From assembly GCF_023556335.1 (NCBI RefSeq), contig NZ_JAIKTS010000001.1, forward strand, positions 310,001 to 374,000: a stretch of 64,000 nucleotides of DNA. The letters are read 5' to 3'. This stretch comes from Stenotrophomonas mori (GTDB taxonomy: Bacteria; Pseudomonadota; Gammaproteobacteria; Xanthomonadales; Xanthomonadaceae). The notes beneath the pieces were generated by a model. That model made no database searches, was not told the DNA's origin, and worked only from the letters and a program-made list of their open reading frames with translations. The position numbers were made by a program, and so were the translations under genes. Positions 49,357-60,158 of this stretch are shown one piece after another (the stretch's first letter is position 1; every line of letters begins with the position of its first letter).

Positions 49357-52088
49357 TGACGGACGCGGCGTACTGGCGCAGGGTCCGGACCCTGTTCGAC
49401 GCTGTCTGCGAGCTGCCGGAAGCGCAGTGGGGGCAGGCGCTGCGGGAGCGCTGCGATGCGCCGGATCTGGTCGAGGAGGTGCTGCAGCTGCTGCAGGCAC
49501 AGACCGGCCGCCTCGGCCGGGTCGACCGCATGCTGGCCAGCGCGCTCGTTCCGGAACTGGGCGTGGGCCAGCGGCTGGGGCCCTGGCGGCTGACCGCACG
49601 CATCGCCAGTGGCGGCATGGGCACGGTGTTCCGCGCCGAGCGCGATGACGGCCTCTACCAGCGCACGGTGGCGATCAAGCTGCTGCACGGCCTGCCCGGT
49701 ACCGACGAGGTGGAACGGCTGCAGGCCGAGCGGCAGGTGCTGGCCGACCTGCACCTGCCCGGCGTCGCCCGGCTCTACGATGGCGGGACGACGCCCGACG
49801 GCTATCCCTACCTGGTGATGGAGTATGTCGACGGGCTGCCGCTGGACCGCTATTGCATCCGCCATGCCCCCGATCTCCGCCAGCGCCTGCGCCTGTTCCT
49901 GGAGATCTGCGCGATCGTCCGTTCGGCGCACGAGCGCCTGGTGCTGCACTGCGATCTCAAGCCGGGCAACGTGCTGGTCCGCGCCGACGGCCGGCCGGTG
50001 CTGCTGGATTTCGGCCTGGCGCGGTTGCTCAACGATGCGCGCGAGCGCCGGCAGGCGGACTACTGCACGCCGGCCTACGCCAGTCCCGAGCTGATCGCTG
50101 GCCGTCCGGTGGGGGTGGCCAGCGACATCTACAGCCTGGGCGTACTGCTGGTGGAACTGCTGTGCGCCCGTCCCCATGCGCGGACACCGCAGGATCTGCA
50201 GCGCGCCGTGGTGCGCCCCTCCGCGCACGCCCCGGCCGACCTGCGCTGGCGCCGGGCGCTGCGCGGCGACCTGGATGCGATCGCCGGCAAGGCGTGCGCG
50301 CTGCAGGTCGGCGACCGCTACCGCTCGGTCGAGGCACTGATGGCCGATGTGCACCGTTACCTGGATTGCCGGCCGGTGAAGGCGCGCGCGGGGGGGCGGG
50401 GGTACCGGTGGGCGCGGGGCGCGCGGCGCAACTGGCGCGGGTTGCTGGCCGGCGCGAGCGCCTTCTCGCTGGCGGCGCTGTTCGTCGCCGGTCTGGTCCA
50501 GGCGCGGCGGCAGGCGGAGGAAGAGGCGGCGGTGGCCCGCCAGGTCGGTGATTTCATGGTGGGCGTGTTCGAGACTGCCGACCCCTTCCTGCGCACCGAG
50601 CGCGGGGAAGAGCAGCTGTCGTCGCGGCAGTTGCTCGACCGGGCCGCGCAACGGATCGCGCAGGACCTGGCCGACGCCCCGGCGCAGCGGGCCAGGATGC
50701 GGGCGGTGCTGGGCACCGCCTACCGCAATTCCGGCGTGTCGCGACAGGCGGAGCTGCTGCTGCAGCAGGCCCATGACGGTTTCATGGACCCGCGCGTGGG
50801 CCGTCCCGCGGATGCCGCGGCGGTGCTGGCAGAGTTGTCGCAGCAGAAGACCCAGGACGGCAACGGGGTGCTCGGGCAGGCCCTGGCCGAACGTGGCCTG
50901 GCGCTGCTGCCGCGGGACCGCGCGGTCGCCACCCGGGCCCGGCTCCAGGACGCGCGCGGCCTGGCCCTGCTCAACCAGCAGCAGTACCACCGCGCCGAGG
51001 CCGCCTTCGACGCGGCCATGGCGCTGTATGCGCAGTTGCCGGCGGACACCGTGACCACGCAGAAGCTCACGCTGTCCTACAACAAGGGCCTGATGTACCT
51101 GCGCTGGGGGCGGCTGGCGGCCGCCGAGCGCGAGCTGCGGCATGTGCTCGCCGGTGTCGGCGGGCGGCGTACCAGCATGGCGCTGGCCGCGGAGATGCGT
51201 CTGGCGCACGTGCTGCGCGAACAGGGCCGGTTCGCGCAGGCGCTGCCGCTGCTGCAGGCGGGCATGCGCCATGCACGTGAGCTGTACGGCCCGGAGAACA
51301 GTTTCCTGCGGATGCAGCACGACGGTCTTGCCGACCTGTACCGCGACCTGGGCGACTATGCCGCCGCCGAGCAGGAGTTCCTGCAGCGCCAACGGCTGAG
51401 CGCGCGCATCGACGGCGTGGATTCGGTCGAGTACTCGATGGGCTTGTTCAACTACGGCGAGCTCCAGCAGCTGCGGGGCCAGGTCGTGCCGGCCGAAAGT
51501 CTTCTCCGGCGTGCCTGGGAGATCCGTCGCGACCGGCTGGGCGAACGCTCGCCGACCACTTTGCGGGCCGAATCGGGCCTGGGGGCGCTGCTGCGGCACC
51601 AGGGCCGGCTGGACGAGGCCGGCCGCCTGCTGCTGCATGCCGACGAAGGGTTGCATGAGATGTTGCCGCTGGACGCGCCCGGACGCATCGAGGCACGCGT
51701 GAACCGCATCGCCTGGCATGTGCAGAAGGGTGATACCGGAGAGGCGGAACGCCTGTTGGCGACGCTGGGCGCGAGCATCCCCGGGCCGCTGCAGCTGCCG
51801 TTGCTGCGCACCCGGGCCGATCTGGCGGAACGCCAGGGCCAGGGGGCTGCGGCGCTGGCCCTGCGCAGGACGGCGCTGACATACGCGCATTCGCAGTACG
51901 GCGATGCCCGGGTGGAGACGGCCGTCTGCCGCATGGAGCTGGGCGAGACCCTGCTCCGGCTGGGCCACAGGCCGCAGGCGCTGGGCATGCTGCAGCAGGC
52001 CGCCCCGGTACTGGAGCGGCTGCAGGTGGAGGGCGCGCCGCAGCGCCGGCGCCTGGCCGGCCTGTTGGCGCTGGCGCAGGCGCGCTGA
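49356..52088 (+). CDS. Transmembrane Ser/Thr protein kinase with TPR sensor, second copy
   Basis: 910 residues. The kinase domain spans about 75-340, with ATP lysine 108, DFG 218-220 and SPE 243-245. Two canonical positions differ: the glycine loop reads ASGGMG (first Gly is Ala) and the catalytic loop reads HCDLKPGN (Arg replaced by Cys199), a variant that also occurs in active DYRK-type kinases. A membrane helix lies at about 361-382. The 520-residue C-terminal part has TPR-like repeats (e.g. ARAFDAAMALYAQLP-type, LRHQGRLDEAGRLLLHADEG, LGETLLRLGHRPQALGML) and is probably periplasmic. It is fused translationally to the upstream ECF sigma gene and converges with recQ 7 bp away. Confidence 0.9.
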   Translation: MTDAAYWRRVRTLFDAVCELPEAQWGQALRERCDAPDLVEEVLQLLQAQTGRLGRVDRMLASALVPELGVGQRLGPWRLTARIASGGMGTVFRAERDDGLYQRTVAIKLLHGLPGTDEVERLQAERQVLADLHLPGVARLYDGGTTPDGYPYLVMEYVDGLPLDRYCIRHAPDLRQRLRLFLEICAIVRSAHERLVLHCDLKPGNVLVRADGRPVLLDFGLARLLNDARERRQADYCTPAYASPELIAGRPVGVASDIYSLGVLLVELLCARPHARTPQDLQRAVVRPSAHAPADLRWRRALRGDLDAIAGKACALQVGDRYRSVEALMADVHRYLDCRPVKARAGGRGYRWARGARRNWRGLLAGASAFSLAALFVAGLVQARRQAEEEAAVARQVGDFMVGVFETADPFLRTERGEEQLSSRQLLDRAAQRIAQDLADAPAQRARMRAVLGTAYRNSGVSRQAELLLQQAHDGFMDPRVGRPADAAAVLAELSQQKTQDGNGVLGQALAERGLALLPRDRAVATRARLQDARGLALLNQQQYHRAEAAFDAAMALYAQLPADTVTTQKLTLSYNKGLMYLRWGRLAAAERELRHVLAGVGGRRTSMALAAEMRLAHVLREQGRFAQALPLLQAGMRHARELYGPENSFLRMQHDGLADLYRDLGDYAAAEQEFLQRQRLSARIDGVDSVEYSMGLFNYGELQQLRGQVVPAESLLRRAWEIRRDRLGERSPTTLRAESGLGALLRHQGRLDEAGRLLLHADEGLHEMLPLDAPGRIEARVNRIAWHVQKGDTGEAERLLATLGASIPGPLQLPLLRTRADLAERQGQGAAALALRRTALTYAHSQYGDARVETAVCRMELGETLLRLGHRPQALGMLQQAAPVLERLQVEGAPQRRRLAGLLALAQAR

Positions 52089-52095
52089 GCGCGGC

Positions 52096-53901
<1,806 letters not shown>

Positions 53902-54069
53902 GCCGCATAGGATACCGCGCGGTCTCGCCGGGTCCCCGCGGAGAAACGGCGGGGCGATAGGGAAATCCCGCGGTGCAATGACCGACGGCCCCGCTCTATG
54001 GGAGAGGTGGGGCGCGGTGGCGTCGGGATGCCGCGCCGTGCCCGGCGGTGCCCGTGCGGCGATGCGCCA

Positions 54070-54659
54070 GCGGGGCATGGCCCCGCTCTACCGGGATGAC
54101 GGGTTGCGGCGGTGTTGTAGCGCCGGGCCATGCCCGGCGGGATCTGTGCGGCGATGCGCCAGGGGGGCATCGCCCCGCTCTACCGGGATGACGGGTTGCG
54201 GCGCTGTTGTAGCGCCGGGCCATGCCCGGCGGGATCTGTGCGGCGCTGTGCCAGCGGGGCATGGCCCCGCTCTACCGGGTGAGGGGACGCGGTGATGCTG
54301 TAGCGCCGGGCCGCGCCCGGCGGGATCTGTGCGGCGCTGCGCCAGCGGGGCATGGCCCCGCTCTACCGGGATGACGGGTCGCGGTGGTGCTGTGGCGCCG
54401 GGCCCATGCCCGGCGGGGCGTGTGCGGCGATGCGCCAGCGGGGCATGGCCCCGCTCTACATGGCCCCGCTCTACAGGGTGAGGGGACGCGGTGATGCTGT
54501 GGCGCCGGGCCATGCTCGGCGGGGCGTGTGCGGCGCTGTGCCAGCGGGGCATGGCCCCGCTCTACCGGGGTGACGGGTTGCGGTGATGCTGTAGCGCCCG
54601 GGCCATGCCCGGCAGGGCCTGTGCGGTGATGTCCCGGCGGGACATGGCCCCCGCTTTAC
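54070..54659. repeat. Tandem array of opposed GTAG REP elements (BIME-like)
   Basis: Six and a half copies of a 92-bp unit. Each unit holds two short palindromic elements that begin with GTAG and face each other. The minus-strand elements read GTAGAGCGGGGC-CAT-GCCCCGC and lie at 54070, 54162, 54254, 54345, 54438, 54544 and (degenerate) 54636. The plus-strand elements read GTAGCGCCGGGC-CAT-GCCCGGC and lie at 54117, 54209, 54300, 54392, 54499 and 54591; two have GTGG. Spacing is 91-93 bp except for 106 bp where a 15-base piece is doubled (54460-54474). They resemble the GTAG REPs (SMAG) of Stenotrophomonas, which are mobilised by RAYT transposases. A decayed unit extends back to about 53984. 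No gene is present between 53902 and 54746. Confidence 0.85.
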
Positions 54660-54694
54660 GCACAGCAGGGGCGGGGCATGACGGGCGAGGGGCG

Positions 54695-54721
54695 CCGGGG
54701 TTCCGCGTACGGGAACCCCGG
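54695..54721 (-). terminator. Terminator hairpin of dps
   Basis: CCGGGGTTCC and GGAACCCCGG form a perfect 10-bp stem around a 7-base loop, 25 bp past the dps stop codon on the minus strand. Confidence 0.6.
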
Positions 54722-54746
54722 ACGACCGGAGGGCGAGGGCCGGGGA

Positions 54747-55292
54747 TTACTGCAGCAGCGAGCGCAGCATCCAGGCGTACTTCTCGTGGGTCTGCAGGCG
54801 CTGGGTCAGCAGGTCCTCGCTGGGGGCGTCGCCGGCCTTCTCGGCCTGCTCCAGCACCTTGCGGCCGGTGCGGCAGAAGGCTTCGTTGCCCTGCACCAGC
54901 TGGCGGACCATCTCGCGCCAGTCCGGGCTGTCGGTCAGGCCGGGCTCCTCGGTGATCGAGGTCAGGGCCACGAACTCCCGGTACGAGCCGGGCGCGTTGA
55001 AGCCCAGGGCGCGGATCCGCTCGGCGATCTCGTCCAGCGCCGTCCACTGCTCGGTGTACTGTTCCTCGAACATGGTGTGCAGCGAGTTGAACATCGACCC
55101 GGTGACGTTCCAGTGGAAGTTGTGGGTCTTCAGGTACAGGGTGTAGGCGTCGGCCAGCACGTGCGACAGGCCATCGGCGACCTTCTTGCGATCCGCGTCC
55201 TTGATCCCGATATCGATCCCCGGCGCCGAGGGCGCGGCGGACGCCAGCTTCTTCTTGGCGGTTGCGGGTTTGCTGCTCTTGGCCTTGGCCAT
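54747..55292 (-). CDS. dps: Dps-family ferritin-like DNA-protection protein
   Basis: 181 residues. A lysine/alanine-rich N-terminal tail (1-25, AKAKSSKPATAKKK) suited to DNA binding precedes the four-helix ferritin fold. Ferroxidase residues are visible in HNFHWNVTG (His60), LHTMFEEQY (His72, Glu76), and the family pattern ALDEIAERIRALG. Dodecamers oxidise Fe2+ with H2O2 and shield DNA in stress or stationary phase. It is divergent from hrpA; the 87-bp gap contains an inverted repeat. Confidence 0.94.
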   Translation of the reverse strand: MAKAKSSKPATAKKKLASAAPSAPGIDIGIKDADRKKVADGLSHVLADAYTLYLKTHNFHWNVTGSMFNSLHTMFEEQYTEQWTALDEIAERIRALGFNAPGSYREFVALTSITEEPGLTDSPDWREMVRQLVQGNEAFCRTGRKVLEQAEKAGDAPSEDLLTQRLQTHEKYAWMLRSLLQ

Positions 55293-55329
55293 GCTGGGTT
55301 CTCCTTGGCGGGTTGAATGGCTTCACAAT

Positions 55330-55344
55330 GGTGCCCTTGGCACC
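55330..55344. promoter_or_regulatory. Inverted repeat between dps and hrpA
   Basis: GGTGCC-CTT-GGCACC, a perfect 6-bp dyad, sits 38 bp upstream of dps and 36 bp upstream of hrpA. It is positioned to act on either divergent promoter, but the binding protein is unknown. Confidence 0.35.
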
Positions 55345-55379
55345 TTATCCGTATTTCGGGTTTTCGCGTTGAACGATCG

Positions 55380-58300
55380 ATGAGCGTCAATGAACAGGAC
55401 ATCGCCGCGCGCCTGCGCGCGGCCCGCACGGCCATCGACGGCGCGATGAGCCGCGACCGTGGCCGGTTGCTGGGCGCGCTGTCGCGCTGGCAGGGAAAGC
55501 CGGCCGATGCCGCCGCCGAGGCGGCCTTCGCGCAACTGCTGGAGCGGTCGTGCGCCCAGCGGCGGCGGCGCGCCGGACAGCCCTTGGCCGTGATCATGGA
55601 CGAGGCGCTGCCGATCGCGCGTGAAGCCGAGCGCATCACGGCGCTGATCCGCGCCCACCAGGTGGTGGTGATCGCCGGCGAGACCGGCTCGGGCAAGACC
55701 ACGCAGCTGCCCAAGCTGTGCCTGGCCGCCGGGCGTGGCGAGGCCGGCATGATCGGCTGCACCCAGCCGCGGCGGATCGCCGCGCGCGCGGTCGCCGCGC
55801 GCGTCGCCGAGGAGCTGGGCACCGAGCTGGGCGCGGTGGTCGGCTACCAGGTGCGCTTCACCGACAAGGTCGGCGAGGACAGCCGCATCAAGTTCATGAC
55901 CGACGGCATCCTGCTGGCCGAGATCGCCTCGGACCGCTGGCTGTCGCGCTACGACACGCTGATCATCGACGAGGCCCACGAACGCAGCCTCAACATCGAC
56001 TTTTTGCTCGGCTACCTCAAGCAGCTGCTGCGCAGGCGTCCGGACCTGAAGCTGGTGGTGACCTCGGCGACCATCGACACCGAGCGCTTCTCGCGCCATT
56101 TCGACGACGCGCCGGTGGTCAGCGTCGAAGGCCGCACCTACCCGGTGGAGGTACGCTACCGGCCGCTCGACGACCTGCGCCCGGCCACCGAGGCCAAGGG
56201 GCGCGGACGTGGCGACGACACCGGGACGGACCCGATGTCGGTCAACGACGGCATCGTCGCCGCGGTCGACGAGATCAGCCGTACCGACCCGCGCGGCGAC
56301 GTGCTGGTGTTCCTGCCCGGCGAACGCGAGATCCGCGATGCGCACCAGGCGCTGGAACGCCGCAAGTACCGCGAGACCGAGGTGCTGCCGCTGTACGCGC
56401 GGCTGTCGGCCAAGGACCAGGACCGGGTGTTCAACCCGGGGCCGAAGCGGCGCCTGGTGCTGACCACCAACGTCGCCGAGACCTCGCTGACGGTGCCGCG
56501 GATCCGCTACGTCGTCGATCCCGGCCTGGCCCGGGTCAAGCGCTACAGTCCGCGTCAGAAACTGGACCGGCTGCACATCGAGCCGGTGTCCCAGGCCAGC
56601 GCCAACCAGCGCAAGGGGCGCTGCGGGCGCATCGCCGAGGGGGTGTGCTACCGCCTGTACGCCGAGGCCGACTTCCAGGCGCGCCCGGCATTCACCGACC
56701 CGGAGATCCGCCGTTCCTCGCTGGCCGGGGTGATCCTGCGCATGCTGCAGCTGGGCCTGGGACGGATCGAGGACTTCCCGTTCCTGGAGCCGCCGGACGA
56801 ACGCGCCGTGGCCGACGGCTGGCAGCAGCTGACCGAGCTGGGCGCGGTGGACGCCGAGCGGGCGCTCACCGCCATCGGCCGGCAGATGGCGCGGCTGCCG
56901 GTGGACGTGAAGCTGGCACGGATGCTGGTGGCGGCGCAGAAGGGCGGTTGCCTGCACGAACTGCTGGTCATCGCATCCTTCCTCGGTATCCAGGACCCGC
57001 GCGAGCGGCCGCCGGAAGCGCGCGAGGCGGCGGACAACGCGCACGCGGTCTTCGCCGATCCGCGCTCGGAATTCCTTGGCATCCTGCGCCTGTGGGAGGG
57101 GTACAAGACCGCGCATGCAGACCTGACGCAATCGAAGCTGCGCGACTGGTGCGGCCGCCACTTCCTGGGTTTCCTGCGCATGCGCGAATGGCGCGAGCTG
57201 CACCGCCAGCTGCGCCTGCTGTGCGAGGAGCTGGGCTGGGACAGCTCCAGCGACGGGGCCTTCGGCAAGGCGCTGCTGGCCAGCCCGGCCACGGTGGCGG
57301 CCGGCGGCGATGGCGAGGCGAAGCGCAAGGCCACGCGCGGCGAGTTGCACAAGGCGGCGCGGCTGGCGCGCGAAGGAACGGCAGCCACGGCCGATGCGCC
57401 CGGCCCGGCCACGGCCGGGCCGCAGGGCAAGGCGCGGCCCGGGGCGGTGCCGCCCGGCTCACCCGCCATCCCCGAGAAGGTCCGTGCCGCCGCCTACCAG
57501 GCGCTGCACCGTGCGCTGCTTGCCGGCCTGCCGACCCAGGTCGGGCACCGCACCGACAAGGGCGACTTCCAGGCACCGCGCCAGCGCCGTTTCCAGCTGT
57601 TCCCGGGCTCGGCGCTGGCCAAGCGTCCACCGCCGTGGGTGCTGAGCGCGACCCTGCTCGACACCCAGCGGGTGTGGGGCCTGACCAATGCCGCCATCGA
57701 GCCGGACTGGGCGATCGCCGAGCTGCCGCACCTGCTGGCACGCAAGCACTTCGACCCGCACTGGTCGCGTGCGCAGGGCCAGGTGCTGGCGGCCGAGCAG
57801 ATCAGCCTGTTCGGGCTGGTGCTGGCGCCGCGCAAGCCCGTGCACTACGGCCGCATCGCGCCGGGGGAGGCGCACGACCTCTTCGTGCGGCAGGCACTGG
57901 TCACCGGCGAGATCAATACCCGCGCCGGCTTCGTCGCCGACAACCTCAAGATGCTGGAGCAGGCGCGCGAGGAAGAGGCCAAGCTGCGCCGCGCCGGCAT
58001 CGTCGCCGACGAAGACTGGCAGGCCCGCTGGTACCTGGACCGCATCCCCGCGGAGATCCACTCGGCCAGCGGCCTGGATGCCTGGTGGAAGGCGCTGCCG
58101 GCCGAGCAGCACCGGGCGCTGCGCTGGTCGCTGGTCGACCTGCTGCCCGGCGAAGGCAGCGAGCAGGAACGCTATCCGAAATACCTCGCGCTCGGTGAGG
58201 CGCGGTTGGCGCTGCACTACCGCTTCGAGCCCGGTGCCGAGGACGACGGTGTCACCCTCGACGTGCCGCTGCACCTGCTCAACGCGCTGGACCCGGCGCG

Positions 58301-59618
58301 GCTGTCGTGGCTGGCCCCGGGCTTCGTCGCCGACAAGGCCGCGGCACTGATCCGCAGCCTGCCCAAGGCGATGCGCCGCAACTACGTGCCGGCCCCGGAT
58401 TTCGCGCGCGCGTTCGCCGAAGCCTGGCCGCAGCCGTCGGCCGATGACCTGCGCGGGGAACTGGCACGGTTCCTGTCCAGGACCACCGGGGCGACGGTCG
58501 CGGCCACCGATTTCGACGAGGCGGCGCTGGAGCCGCACCTGCGGATGAACCTGCGCCTGGTGGAGGTCGCCGCACGGGGGCGCCGTGCCGGCGGCGGACG
58601 TGCGCAGGAACGGACGGCGCAGTCCGCTGCGCCGCAGGTGCTGGCAATGTCGCGCGACCTCGAGGCGCTGCGCCGCCGGTTCGGCGACCGTGCCGGAGAG
58701 GCGTTCGCCGCGCGTGCCGGCCAGGCGCTGGCCGCCGAGGGCCTGCTTAGCTTCCCGGAGACGGCCATTCCCGTGCAGGTGCCGGGCGAGGCCGGGGTGC
58801 CGGCGTATCCGGCACTGGTGGATGATGGCGAAACGGTGGCGCTGCGGATCTTCGCCGACCAGGGCGAGGCGGGGCAGGCCCATCCGCAGGGCGTGCGCCG
58901 GCTGCTGGAGATCGCGCTGGCGGACAAGGTCAAGCAGGCCCGCCGGCAGCTGCCGGTGTCTCCCAGGATCGGCCTGCTGTACGCGGCGATCCATGCATTC
59001 GACGGGGGCCCGGACGGCAGGGATGCGTCCCGCCATGACCGGTTGCGCGCCGACCTGGTCGACGCGGCGATGAACGCGGTGCTGGCCGACGGACTGGAGG
59101 GGATACGCTCGTCGGAAGCGTTCGAGCAGCGCCGTGCCGATGCCGGCAAGCAGCTGTTCGGCGAGGCGATGGAGCGGCTGCGGCTGGCCGAGACCATCCT
59201 CGGCCTGGTCGGCGAGCTCAAGCCGCTGCTGGAGGCGCCGCTGATGGGCTGGGCACGCGGCAACCTGGACGACATGGAGCGGCAGCTGGCCGCGCTGGTC
59301 CCCGCGGGCTTCCTGCGGGAGACGCCCGCCGATGCATTGGCGCAGTTCCCGCGCTACCTCAAGGCGATGGTCCTGCGCACCGAGCGGGCCAAGCGCGACC
59401 CGCCGCGCGACCAGGCACGGATGCTGGAGCTGGAGCCCTTCATCCAGGCGCTGGAGGAGGCGCGCGCGCAGGGCCATGCCGCGCGTCCGGCATGGTCCGC
59501 GCTGCGCTGGGACCTGGAGGAACTGCGGGTATCGCTGTTCGCGCAGGAGCTCGGCGTCCGCTCGGGGATCTCGGCGAAGAAGCTGGCGCAGCGGGCAGCG
59601 GCCCTGCGCCAGCAGTGA
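55380..59618 (+). CDS. hrpA: ATP-dependent RNA helicase HrpA
   Basis: 1412 residues, a DEAH-box RNA helicase of normal HrpA length. Walker A GETGSGKT is near residue 100, DEAH at 197-200 (IIDEAHERSLNIDF), motif III SATIDTERFSRHF and motif VI QRKGRCGRIAEG. Winged-helix, ratchet, OB and the long DUF3418 C-terminal region follow. HrpA resolves stalled or collided ribosomes on mRNA. I start at 55380 (MSVNEQD); an in-frame ATG at 55317 would add 21 residues running into the dps promoter region. Neither start has a strong ribosome-binding site. Confidence 0.95.
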   Translation: MSVNEQDIAARLRAARTAIDGAMSRDRGRLLGALSRWQGKPADAAAEAAFAQLLERSCAQRRRRAGQPLAVIMDEALPIAREAERITALIRAHQVVVIAGETGSGKTTQLPKLCLAAGRGEAGMIGCTQPRRIAARAVAARVAEELGTELGAVVGYQVRFTDKVGEDSRIKFMTDGILLAEIASDRWLSRYDTLIIDEAHERSLNIDFLLGYLKQLLRRRPDLKLVVTSATIDTERFSRHFDDAPVVSVEGRTYPVEVRYRPLDDLRPATEAKGRGRGDDTGTDPMSVNDGIVAAVDEISRTDPRGDVLVFLPGEREIRDAHQALERRKYRETEVLPLYARLSAKDQDRVFNPGPKRRLVLTTNVAETSLTVPRIRYVVDPGLARVKRYSPRQKLDRLHIEPVSQASANQRKGRCGRIAEGVCYRLYAEADFQARPAFTDPEIRRSSLAGVILRMLQLGLGRIEDFPFLEPPDERAVADGWQQLTELGAVDAERALTAIGRQMARLPVDVKLARMLVAAQKGGCLHELLVIASFLGIQDPRERPPEAREAADNAHAVFADPRSEFLGILRLWEGYKTAHADLTQSKLRDWCGRHFLGFLRMREWRELHRQLRLLCEELGWDSSSDGAFGKALLASPATVAAGGDGEAKRKATRGELHKAARLAREGTAATADAPGPATAGPQGKARPGAVPPGSPAIPEKVRAAAYQALHRALLAGLPTQVGHRTDKGDFQAPRQRRFQLFPGSALAKRPPPWVLSATLLDTQRVWGLTNAAIEPDWAIAELPHLLARKHFDPHWSRAQGQVLAAEQISLFGLVLAPRKPVHYGRIAPGEAHDLFVRQALVTGEINTRAGFVADNLKMLEQAREEEAKLRRAGIVADEDWQARWYLDRIPAEIHSASGLDAWWKALPAEQHRALRWSLVDLLPGEGSEQERYPKYLALGEARLALHYRFEPGAEDDGVTLDVPLHLLNALDPARLSWLAPGFVADKAAALIRSLPKAMRRNYVPAPDFARAFAEAWPQPSADDLRGELARFLSRTTGATVAATDFDEAALEPHLRMNLRLVEVAARGRRAGGGRAQERTAQSAAPQVLAMSRDLEALRRRFGDRAGEAFAARAGQALAAEGLLSFPETAIPVQVPGEAGVPAYPALVDDGETVALRIFADQGEAGQAHPQGVRRLLEIALADKVKQARRQLPVSPRIGLLYAAIHAFDGGPDGRDASRHDRLRADLVDAAMNAVLADGLEGIRSSEAFEQRRADAGKQLFGEAMERLRLAETILGLVGELKPLLEAPLMGWARGNLDDMERQLAALVPAGFLRETPADALAQFPRYLKAMVLRTERAKRDPPRDQARMLELEPFIQALEEARAQGHAARPAWSALRWDLEELRVSLFAQELGVRSGISAKKLAQRAAALRQQ

Positions 59619-59649
59619 CGCCGCGCGGCACGGAGGCCTCGCCGGCGCG

Positions 59650-60063
59650 TCACTCCGCCGCGGGCGGAGGCCGCACCGGCGCTTCCGGGGTCCGGTGCTC
59701 CTCCGTCTGCGCCTGCACCTTCACCTCGAGCTGCTGGACGATCACCCGCCCGTCGGGCCGCTCTACGCGTAGCCGCACTGCCGTCGTGCCGGCGGGAACC
59801 GGCCAGTCGACGCGGCCGTCGGCGGATACCGGCAGCGCTTCGCCATTGGCGGTGACGGACGACCCGGGCGGAACCTGTCCGGTCAGCGGTGCACCAGGGG
59901 GCAGCTGGCGCGGCAGGCGCACCATCGCCGTCACCGGCGCGCTGGGGCGCCCGATCTCCAGCGCCGGCGAGCTCCGCGCCGGGGTCCCGCGTGCGCCGCC
60001 GCAGCCGCTCAGCAGCGCCGCGGCGAACAGCAGTGGAAGCCGGGGAAGTGGGCTGGCAGGCAT
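59650..60063 (-). CDS. Small lipoprotein downstream of the autotransporter
   Basis: Not recognised. From the ATG at 60063 it is 137 residues with the lipoprotein signal MPASPLPRLPLLFAAALLSG followed by Cys21. The mature part is short and Pro/Ala-rich at both ends; its middle (SVTANGEALPVSADGRVDWPVPAGTTAVRLRVERPDGRVIVQQLEVKV in part) looks like a single Ig/carbohydrate-binding-like beta sandwich. Alternative starts lie at 60081 and 60141. It follows the subtilisin autotransporter on the same strand with 95 bp between, so the two may be co-transcribed; an assembly or anchoring role is conjecture. Confidence 0.6.
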   Translation of the reverse strand: MPASPLPRLPLLFAAALLSGCGGARGTPARSSPALEIGRPSAPVTAMVRLPRQLPPGAPLTGQVPPGSSVTANGEALPVSADGRVDWPVPAGTTAVRLRVERPDGRVIVQQLEVKVQAQTEEHRTPEAPVRPPPAAE

Positions 60064-60158
60064 GGGGACGCTCGATGGCATGGCGGGGGCAGGGGAGCGG
60101 GAAGGGCGGAGGGCCGCCGCCGTCGTCGCCCCCCGCTCCATCCCAGTGGGGAAACCGC

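Noticed and set aside
49940..49975. Second kinase considered a pseudokinase because of HCD instead of HRD
   Set aside because: HCD occurs in active DYRK-type kinases, and the catalytic Asp, the ATP lysine and DFG are all present.
53930..54660. Regularly spaced repeats considered as a CRISPR array
   Set aside because: The whole 92-bp unit is repeated, including the parts between palindromes, so there are no unique spacers. No cas genes are nearby, and the elements carry GTAG ends typical of REPs.
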